Positions 58,496 to 64,000 of a stretch of 64,000 bases of DNA are shown one piece after another. Every line of letters begins with the position of its first letter. Within the stretch, counting starts at the first letter, position 1. The DNA comes from Gemmatimonadota bacterium (GTDB taxonomy: Bacteria; Gemmatimonadota; Gemmatimonadetes; Gemmatimonadales; Gemmatimonadaceae): the NCBI GenBank assembly GCA_014192065.1, contig BJHH01000001.1, forward strand, positions 372,001 to 436,000, read 5' to 3'. Below the pieces are notes generated by a model, which was given only the letters and a program-made list of their open reading frames with translations, did not search any database and had not been told where the DNA came from. The position numbers and the translations under genes are program-made.

Positions 58496-59082
58496 GCCCC
58501 CGCGTTGCCTCCGTCCAGCGGACGACGCGCGAAACCGACATTACGCTCGACCTCACGCTGGACGGATCGGGGAAGGACACGATCGCCACCGGGATCGGAT
58601 TCTTCGATCACCTGTTGGTGGCGCTCACCCTCCACTCGCGGATCGACCTGTCGCTGACCTGCCGCGGCGATCTCGAGGTGGACGATCATCACACCGTCGA
58701 GGACTGTTCCATCGCGCTCGGCACGGCAATCGACCGGGCGCTCGGCGACCGCGCCGGAATTACCCGCTTCGGGTATGCCTATGCGCCGCTCGACGAGGCG
58801 CTGGCGCGCGCCGTCGTGGACTGCTCCGGCCGGCCGTATTCGCGCGTGGACCTCGGCCTCAGTCGCGAGCGGCTCGGTACGCTCTCGTGCGAGAACGTGT
58901 CTCACGCGCTGGCGAGCCTAGCAATCGCCGCGCGGCTCACGCTGCACGTAGACGTTCTGGCGGGCGAAAACGATCACCATCGCGCGGAGGCCACCTTCAA
59001 GGCGGTCGCCCTCGCCCTGCGTGCGGCCGTGGCCCGCGGCGCGGGCTCTGACGTGCCGAGTACCAAGGGCATACTCGCATGA
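58483..59082 (+). CDS. hisB: Imidazoleglycerol-phosphate dehydratase
   Basis: 199 residues, overlapping the previous gene by 13 nt. It dehydrates imidazoleglycerol phosphate. The duplicated metal motifs are present: GFFDHLL, DDHHTVED, SHALASLA and ENDHHRAEATFKA. It is the stand-alone dehydratase without the HisB-N phosphatase. Confidence 0.96.
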   Translation: MPLLSPRVASVQRTTRETDITLDLTLDGSGKDTIATGIGFFDHLLVALTLHSRIDLSLTCRGDLEVDDHHTVEDCSIALGTAIDRALGDRAGITRFGYAYAPLDEALARAVVDCSGRPYSRVDLGLSRERLGTLSCENVSHALASLAIAARLTLHVDVLAGENDHHRAEATFKAVALALRAAVARGAGSDVPSTKGILA

Positions 59083-59681
59083 GGCCGTTGTCGCTCGCGG
59101 TCGTGGAAACGGGGAGCGCCAACCTTGCCTCAGTGCTCGCGGCGTTCGGGCGCCTCGGCGTGGCGGCAGTGCCGACACGCGACGCCGACATCGTACGGAA
59201 CGCCGATCGCGTCGTGTTGCCTGGCGTTGGCGCGTTCGGCGACGTGATGCAACGCCTTTCGGCGCGCGGGCTGACGGAGGTGCTCTCGGAACGCTTCGCG
59301 GCGATGCGCCCGATCCTCGCCGTCTGCCTCGGGCTGCAGGTACTCGCGCGGGCGAGCGAGGAGGCTCCCGGTGTGGCCGGTCTGGGCGTCGTCTCCGGCA
59401 CCGTGCGGCGTTTTCCCGCGTCGTCGAAGGTGCCGCAACTCGGATGGAACCGGGTCGAGCCCGATCCGTCAAGCGTCGTGGTGAGCGGCGGGCACGCCTT
59501 CTTCGCCAACTCGTACTACCTCGAATCGGTCGACGATGGATGGACGGCCGCGTGGGCAACGCACGACGTCCGGTTTGTCGCGGCGATCGAGCGCGGGCCG
59601 CAGCTCGCGTGCCAGTTTCACCCCGAGCTGTCGGGGCCGTGGGGCGCTTCGCTGCTCGAGCGGTGGTACGCGTCGTGCTAG
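59079..59681 (+). CDS. hisH: Imidazole glycerol phosphate synthase, glutamine amidotransferase subunit
   Basis: 200 residues, ATGA overlap with hisB. Supplies ammonia from glutamine to HisF. The catalytic triad is visible: Cys83 in AVCLGLQ, and His and Glu in QFHPELS. The N-terminal ETGSANLASV differs from the common DYGxGNLxSV. Confidence 0.94.
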   Translation: MRPLSLAVVETGSANLASVLAAFGRLGVAAVPTRDADIVRNADRVVLPGVGAFGDVMQRLSARGLTEVLSERFAAMRPILAVCLGLQVLARASEEAPGVAGLGVVSGTVRRFPASSKVPQLGWNRVEPDPSSVVVSGGHAFFANSYYLESVDDGWTAAWATHDVRFVAAIERGPQLACQFHPELSGPWGASLLERWYASC

Positions 59682-60427
59682 CCCGCCGCGTGATTCCGTG
59701 CCTCGACACCCGTGACGGTCGCGTGGTGAAGGGTGTGCGATTCAAGGGGCTCCGAGATGCAGGGTCGCCGGTGGAATTGGCGGACCGATACCAGCGCGAT
59801 GGTGCGGACGAGCTCGTCATCCTCGACGTATCGGCCACGACCGATGAGCGGTCGCATGCGCTCACCACGATACGCGAGGTCCGCCGCATTCTGGCGATTC
59901 CGCTGACCGTCGGCGGCGGCGTGCGCAGCGCGGCAGACGCCGGCGCGCTCCTGGATGCCGGCGCCGACAAGGTGGCGGTGAACACCGCAGCATTTTACTC
60001 GCCGGAACTGATCGAGGTGCTGGCGCGGCAGTTCGGCCAGCAGTGCGTCGTGCTCTCGGTGGACGCGGCCGAGGCGAACGGTGCCTGGCGCGTGGTGGTG
60101 CGGGCCGGCAGCGAAGGCACGACCCGCGACGCGGTCGCGTGGGCCGCCGAGGGAGAGTCGCGCGGTGCGGGCGAAATCCTTCTCACGAGCGTGGATCGCG
60201 ACGGCACGCAAAGTGGGTACGATCTTCGTCTCGTCACGGCTGTCTCGACGCGTGTTGGTGTGCCGGTGGTGGCATCAGGCGGCGCCCGATCCGGTCACGA
60301 CCTTCTCGCCGCTGTGCGGGCCGGCGCGGACGCCGTGCTGGCGGCATCAATATTTCACGACGGCATTGCGAGCATCGCGCAGGTCAAGGCGACGCTCCGC
60401 GATGCCGGTATCGAGGTACGACCATGA
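59675..60427 (+). CDS. hisF: Imidazole glycerol phosphate synthase, cyclase subunit
   Basis: 250 residues from GTG 59675; the frame is open far upstream, but the HisF N-terminus ([10 protein letters not shown] with Asp11) starts here. It overlaps hisH by 7 nt. The TIM barrel has [25 protein letters not shown], the second catalytic Asp in LSVDA and [10 protein letters not shown]. Confidence 0.95.
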   Translation: MLARRVIPCLDTRDGRVVKGVRFKGLRDAGSPVELADRYQRDGADELVILDVSATTDERSHALTTIREVRRILAIPLTVGGGVRSAADAGALLDAGADKVAVNTAAFYSPELIEVLARQFGQQCVVLSVDAAEANGAWRVVVRAGSEGTTRDAVAWAAEGESRGAGEILLTSVDRDGTQSGYDLRLVTAVSTRVGVPVVASGGARSGHDLLAAVRAGADAVLAASIFHDGIASIAQVKATLRDAGIEVRP

Positions 60428-61701
60428 TCGTTCCATCCATCGACATCATTCGGGGTCGCACGGTCCAGCTCGTCGGTGGCCGCGACCAGGTACTTGACGC
60501 GGGCGACCCAGTGCCGTGGCTCGAGAAGTTCTCCGTCGCCGGTGAAGTGGCGGTCGTTGACCTCGACGGGGCGCGCCGCGAAGGCTCGAACCGGGAACTG
60601 ATCGCTGAGCTGTGCCGTCGCGCGCCGATCCGGGTCGGCGGCGGCATCCGTGATCTGGAAAGCGCCCGCTGGTGGCTCGACGCCGGCGCAACGCGAATCG
60701 TGATTGGCACCGCCGCCGATGCGGCCCTGCTGCGTCAGCTACCGCGCGAACGAGTGATCGTCGCGCTCGATGCCGAGGACGGCGAGGTCGTGGTAGACGG
60801 TTGGCGCACGCGCACCGGCCGGACCATCGAGGACCGGCTGGCTGAGCTGCGCGACCTTGCTGGTGGATTCCTCGTTACGTTCGTCGAGCGCGAAGGGCGG
60901 CTCGGTGGGACAGATCTCGATCGCGCGGCGCGCATCGTGGCCGCGGCCGGTAGTACTCGCGTGACCGTCGCCGGTGGCGTGACCACGGCCGAGGAAATCG
61001 CGGCACTCGATCGCCTCGGTGCAGACGCGCAAGTTGGGATGGCGCTGTACACCGGTCGGCTGTCGCTTGGTGACGCCATTTCCGCGCCGCTCGTGAGCGA
61101 CCGGGCGGACGGGCTCGTGCCGACTGTTGTCGCGGACGAGAGGGGAACGGCGCTCGGACTCGCTTGGTCGAGCCGTGACAGTATCGCCAAGGCCGTGGAA
61201 CTTGGCCGCGGGGTTTATCAGTCGCGGACGCGCGGACTCTGGATCAAGGGAGAGCAATCGGGTGACACGCAGGAACTGCTGCGCATTGATCTCGATTGCG
61301 ATCGCGATGCGTTGCGATTCACCGTGCGCCAGCGTGGGGCCGGATTCTGTCACCTAAAGACGACCACCTGTTGGGGTGTGGCGCCGCCGCTCGCTCAACT
61401 CGAGCGCACGCTTCGGGATCGCGCGGCGTTCCCGGAGCCCGGATCGTACACCAACCGGCTCCTGAGCAACGCGTCGCTGTTGCGCGACAAGCTCGTCGAG
61501 GAAGCCGGCGAGCTCGCCGATGCGGTCACGGCTCGCGAGGTGACAGGAGAAGCGGCAGACCTGATGTACTTCGCGCTGACGCGGATGGCCGCGACTGGTG
61601 TGACCATCGCCGATGTCGAGCGCGAGCTCGCGCGGCGGGCGCTGCGGGTGTCCCGACGTTCAGGCGACCGGAAAGTCGCCGATGCGGGCGTGGCGCGATG
61701 A
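60424..61701 (+). CDS. HisA-HisI-HisE fusion: ProFAR isomerase / PR-AMP cyclohydrolase / PR-ATP pyrophosphohydrolase
   Basis: 425 residues, ATGA overlap with hisF. Residues ~1-215 are HisA: PSIDI with catalytic Asp7, RVGGGIRDL, the second Asp in VALDAEDG and [11 protein letters not shown]. Residues ~223-330 are His[23 protein letters not shown] and the zinc Cys residues in [10 protein letters not shown]. Residues ~335-415 are His[17 protein letters not shown] and [13 protein letters not shown]. Steps 2, 3 and 4 of the pathway would lie on one chain. The HisI-HisE part resembles yeast HIS4 as I remember it, more than the usual bacterial hisIE. hisD follows in ATGA overlap. Confidence 0.93.
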   Translation: MIVPSIDIIRGRTVQLVGGRDQVLDAGDPVPWLEKFSVAGEVAVVDLDGARREGSNRELIAELCRRAPIRVGGGIRDLESARWWLDAGATRIVIGTAADAALLRQLPRERVIVALDAEDGEVVVDGWRTRTGRTIEDRLAELRDLAGGFLVTFVEREGRLGGTDLDRAARIVAAAGSTRVTVAGGVTTAEEIAALDRLGADAQVGMALYTGRLSLGDAISAPLVSDRADGLVPTVVADERGTALGLAWSSRDSIAKAVELGRGVYQSRTRGLWIKGEQSGDTQELLRIDLDCDRDALRFTVRQRGAGFCHLKTTTCWGVAPPLAQLERTLRDRAAFPEPGSYTNRLLSNASLLRDKLVEEAGELADAVTAREVTGEAADLMYFALTRMAATGVTIADVERELARRALRVSRRSGDRKVADAGVAR

Positions 61702-62966
61702 ATACGGCACTCCTTCGTCCGGTGGCCGTCGCGGACGTGCCGGATACGTCGCGCACCGGCGTCGATTCCGCGACGGAAACCGCCGCCGCTGCGATCGTGG
61801 CGAACGTGCGCGAAGGTGGGGTGGATGCGATGCTGCGCTACGCCTCGCGATTCGATGGATGGACACCGGGCACACCGTGGCTCTTCGACCGCGCCGCCAT
61901 GCGTCGCGCGCTTGACGGTCTCGACGGAGACGCGCGAGACGTGCTCGAGCGAACGGCTGGGCGGATCGCATCGTTCGCACGCGCGCAACGCGCGGCGCTG
62001 AGCGACCTCACCGTGCCCGTGGCGGGTGGCCGGGCGGGGCACAGCATCGTGCCGATCGAGCGCGCCGGGTGCTATGCGCCGGCCGGCCGGTTCCCGCTCC
62101 CGTCGTCATTGCTGATGACCGCGGTGACGGCGCGCGCCGCCGGCGTGAGCGATGTGGTGGTCGCCACGCCGAGCCCGGGGCCTTTGATGCTGGCGACCGC
62201 CGCCATTGCCGACGCCGATCTGCTGTTGGGCATTGGCGGTGCACAGTCGATCGCGGCGTTGGCGTACGGCGTCGGCGTGCCGGCGTGCGATATCGTGGCC
62301 GGCCCCGGCAATCGCTGGGTCACGGCCGCAAAGAAGGCCGTCGCCGGCAATGTCGCGATTGACATGATCGCAGGTCCGAGCGAACTGGTCGTGGTCGCGG
62401 ATGCGAGCGCACGGGCGGCGACTGTCGCGGCGGACCTTCTGGCGCAGGCAGAGCACGACCCTGATGCCTTCGTGGCGCTGGTGACCACCGAACCGCGATT
62501 GGTCGCCGAGGTGGAGCGCGAGCTCGAGCGCCAACTCTCGGCCCTTCCCACCGCCGCGATCGCGCGTGCGGCGCTCGCACACGGATGTGTCGTCGTCTGC
62601 CGCGACCTCGACGACGTGGTGACCGTGTGCGACCGGCTTGCCCCGGAACACTTGCAACTGTCGGTGCGGAACCCCGACCTGCTCGCCGCGCGCGTCCGCA
62701 ACGCAGGCGCCTGTTTCATCGGTGAGCACTCCGCGGAAGTGTTCGGCGATTATGGAATCGGCGGCAACCACGTTCTGCCGACGGGCCGGCGCGCGCGCTT
62801 TAGCGGCGGCCTCTCAGCGCTGACCTTTCTTCGCGTGCGGAGTTGGCTTCGACTCGACGCGGCCGGATCGGTCGTCGCCGATGTCGCCGCGCTTGCACGT
62901 ATCGAAGGGCTCGAAGCCCACGCGCGCGCGGCGGAATGTCGACAACGACCGGGCGTTCGGGACTAA
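61698..62966 (+). CDS. hisD: Histidinol dehydrogenase
   Basis: 422 residues from ATG 61698. It oxidises histidinol to histidine in two NAD-dependent steps. GCYAPAGRFPLPSSLLM, GIGGAQSIAALAYG, DIVAGPGNRWVTAAKK, zinc ligands in LLAQAEHDP, the catalytic pair in LAPEHLQL, and EVFGDYGIGGNHVLPT are all present. The usual PGG segment (YVPGG) is APAG here. It is the last gene of the operon; its stop overlaps the stop of the convergent gene. Confidence 0.95.
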   Translation: MNTALLRPVAVADVPDTSRTGVDSATETAAAAIVANVREGGVDAMLRYASRFDGWTPGTPWLFDRAAMRRALDGLDGDARDVLERTAGRIASFARAQRAALSDLTVPVAGGRAGHSIVPIERAGCYAPAGRFPLPSSLLMTAVTARAAGVSDVVVATPSPGPLMLATAAIADADLLLGIGGAQSIAALAYGVGVPACDIVAGPGNRWVTAAKKAVAGNVAIDMIAGPSELVVVADASARAATVAADLLAQAEHDPDAFVALVTTEPRLVAEVERELERQLSALPTAAIARAALAHGCVVVCRDLDDVVTVCDRLAPEHLQLSVRNPDLLAARVRNAGACFIGEHSAEVFGDYGIGGNHVLPTGRRARFSGGLSALTFLRVRSWLRLDAAGSVVADVAALARIEGLEAHARAAECRQRPGVRD

Positions 62967-63526
62967 AACCGCAATCCGAACCGAATCGGGAACCAATTGC
63001 TGTTCTCGGCGCCCGTGAAGAGTGTCGTCGCGGCGAATTCGATGAACGTCCGGGTGCCGCTTTCCGAGCCGAAGTTCACGCCGATGCCGCCGTTGAGGCC
63101 GAAGTTCGATCCGTTCCGGCCGCCGGTGCCGCTGCTCGCGCCGCCCGTGTAGGTGTACGTCGCGCTGCTCAGGATGATGCCGCCGAACTGGTAGAAGCTC
63201 GAGGTGGACCGGTGCAGGAAATCGAAACCGCCGCCGATCAACTGGAGATTGTCGAGTGTGCCCTTACCGGGAAACCGGTCGAACGAGAAGCTGCTGCGCG
63301 GGGCCCACGTGGCCGAGTTAGTGATGCCACCGTTCTGGTAGACGAGCCCCATCCCCATCTTGACCTGGTCGCCAAAGGTTCCGTTGGGCGTGCTGGCGGC
63401 GAGCGCGATACCCATGCCCCGCATCGAGTCACCGCCGCCGAACTGCGCCGACGCAGCGGTTGACGTGGAGGCGACGAGCGCGGCGACGAGTGTGATGACG
63501 ACGGCGATGCGGATGGTGGCCGACAT
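62963..63526 (-). CDS. Probable outer-membrane beta-barrel protein
   Basis: 187 residues from ATG 63526 (a longer frame begins at 63643, but the first 39 residues there look non-coding). Signal peptide (MSATIRIAVVITLVAALVASTSTAASAQ), then alternating Gly/aromatic strands (FGDQVKMGMGLVYQ, FYQFGGIILSSATYTYTGG, FGLNGGIGVNFG) and the C-terminal IRFGLRF ending in Phe. It fits a small eight-stranded barrel of unknown role. The stop overlaps that of hisD, convergently. Confidence 0.75.
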   Translation of the reverse strand: MSATIRIAVVITLVAALVASTSTAASAQFGGGDSMRGMGIALAASTPNGTFGDQVKMGMGLVYQNGGITNSATWAPRSSFSFDRFPGKGTLDNLQLIGGGFDFLHRSTSSFYQFGGIILSSATYTYTGGASSGTGGRNGSNFGLNGGIGVNFGSESGTRTFIEFAATTLFTGAENSNWFPIRFGLRF

Positions 63527-63735
63527 GTGTGCGGATCCCGGAGTGGTAGGCGTCACGGACTGGCAGCTGCTGCCCAGTAGACACCAGTCCGGCGACGAGG
63601 TTCCGCGAATGTTACGGGAATCTCTGTTGGCGCGGAACGGCATGCGAAGCGACGATCACGCGTGCGCGGCGACGTTGTAACTCGTGGTGTGGAACCGCGG
63701 AGATTCGCGGTTCCTCGCGGTTCCTCGCCTCTGCA

Positions 63736-64000
63736 CTAGTACCCGACAGCCGTCGTCCCGGTCGACCGTGGTTCGCCGACTCCATGCCATCCACCGCGGA
63801 CACGCAGAATTGAGTTCGCCGTCGCGAGGCTGGTCCGTGTGCCGACCGTGTGACCCATGGCCTTGAGCGAATCCACGACGGCGGCTGAGAGTCCCCGCTG
63901 CTCATAGTCCAGCTGGTCGGGCAGCGCCTGATGGTGGATGCGCGGCGCCTTCATGGCATCGGCAAGCGTCATCCCATGTTCCACCACGTTGAGGATGATC
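63736..64000 (-). CDS. ggt: Gamma-glutamyltransferase, C-terminal part (5' end outside window)
   Basis: The last ~88 residues of a Ggt-family small subunit: NVVEHGMTLADAMKAPRIHHQALPD, LKAMGHTV and the terminal GEPRSTGTTAVGY. These enzymes cleave gamma-glutamyl bonds, for example of glutathione, in the periplasm. The catalytic Thr and the large subunit lie outside the window. The 209-nt gap to the next gene holds a short 10-bp direct repeat (63708-63727) and nothing else I can name. Confidence 0.9.
   Translation of the reverse strand, partial: IILNVVEHGMTLADAMKAPRIHHQALPDQLDYEQRGLSAAVVDSLKAMGHTVGTRTSLATANSILRVRGGWHGVGEPRSTGTTAVGY

Noticed and set aside
59021-59674. N-terminal extension of hisF through hisH
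   Set aside because: The sequence before 59675 is the out-of-frame reading of hisH; HisF homology starts at the GTG 59675.

Overview
The window is one chromosomal stretch of a GC-rich, diderm, Gemmatimonadota-like bacterium. The evidence is a SusC/SusD (RagA/RagB) outer-membrane pair with a carboxypeptidase-like regulatory domain, secretion and beta-barrel proteins that require an outer membrane, an unusual EF-Tu switch I, strong GC3 bias and frequent GTG starts. The phylum call rests on resemblance I recall, not on a search. I saw no tRNA, rRNA, CRISPR array, IS element or phage gene.

Layout. (1) 1-600: the end of the streptomycin operon (rpsL, rpsG), closed by a hairpin terminator. (2) 753-9239: an accessory island between rpsG and fusA holding a frameshifted diheme cytochrome c, an octaheme cytochrome/TPR protein, SusC, SusD and a small envelope protein. 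(3) 9240-9808: a long non-coding leader with a good promoter. (4) 9809-26257: fusA-tuf joined to the S10/spc ribosomal operon and ending at secY-adk-map; infA, rpmJ, rpsM, rpsK, rpsD, rpoA and rplQ are not here. L4, L5, S5 and S19 carry low-complexity tails. (5) 26317-35723: housekeeping genes (bifunctional ftcD and an inositol-phosphatase on the minus strand; trpS, a PilT-like protein with altered catalytic motifs, a DHDPS/NAL aldolase, purA, a YpdA-like flavoprotein, glycyl-tRNA synthetase). (6) 35773-46008: a type II secretion operon in the order G-F-H-I-J-K-L-M-C-D-E. (7) 46048-55653: a metallopeptidase, a class IV aminotransferase, a GAF protein, two small orphans, an HDAC-family hydrolase, priA, an orphan, a Fur-family regulator and CcdA. 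(8) 55705-62966: a histidine operon with a His-codon attenuator. (9) 62963-64000, minus strand: an outer-membrane protein and the 3' end of a gamma-glutamyltransferase gene.

The most interesting part is the histidine operon. Seven overlapping genes appear to encode every enzymatic step: hisG, hisC fused to a HAD phosphatase, hisB, hisH, hisF, a HisA-HisI-HisE fusion, and hisD. The HisI-HisE part resembles fungal HIS4 in my recollection, and hisD follows directly, as in HIS4. Upstream lies a 24-codon leader peptide with six His codons, a perfect terminator hairpin and a plausible antiterminator; its promoter would start transcription at or next to the leader ATG.

Other notable points are a 446-nt structured leader before fusA, several genes whose -10 box lies about 11-15 nt before the start codon (suggesting leaderless mRNAs), a 12-bp tandem repeat inside the secretin gene, and a probable CTG start in gspH.
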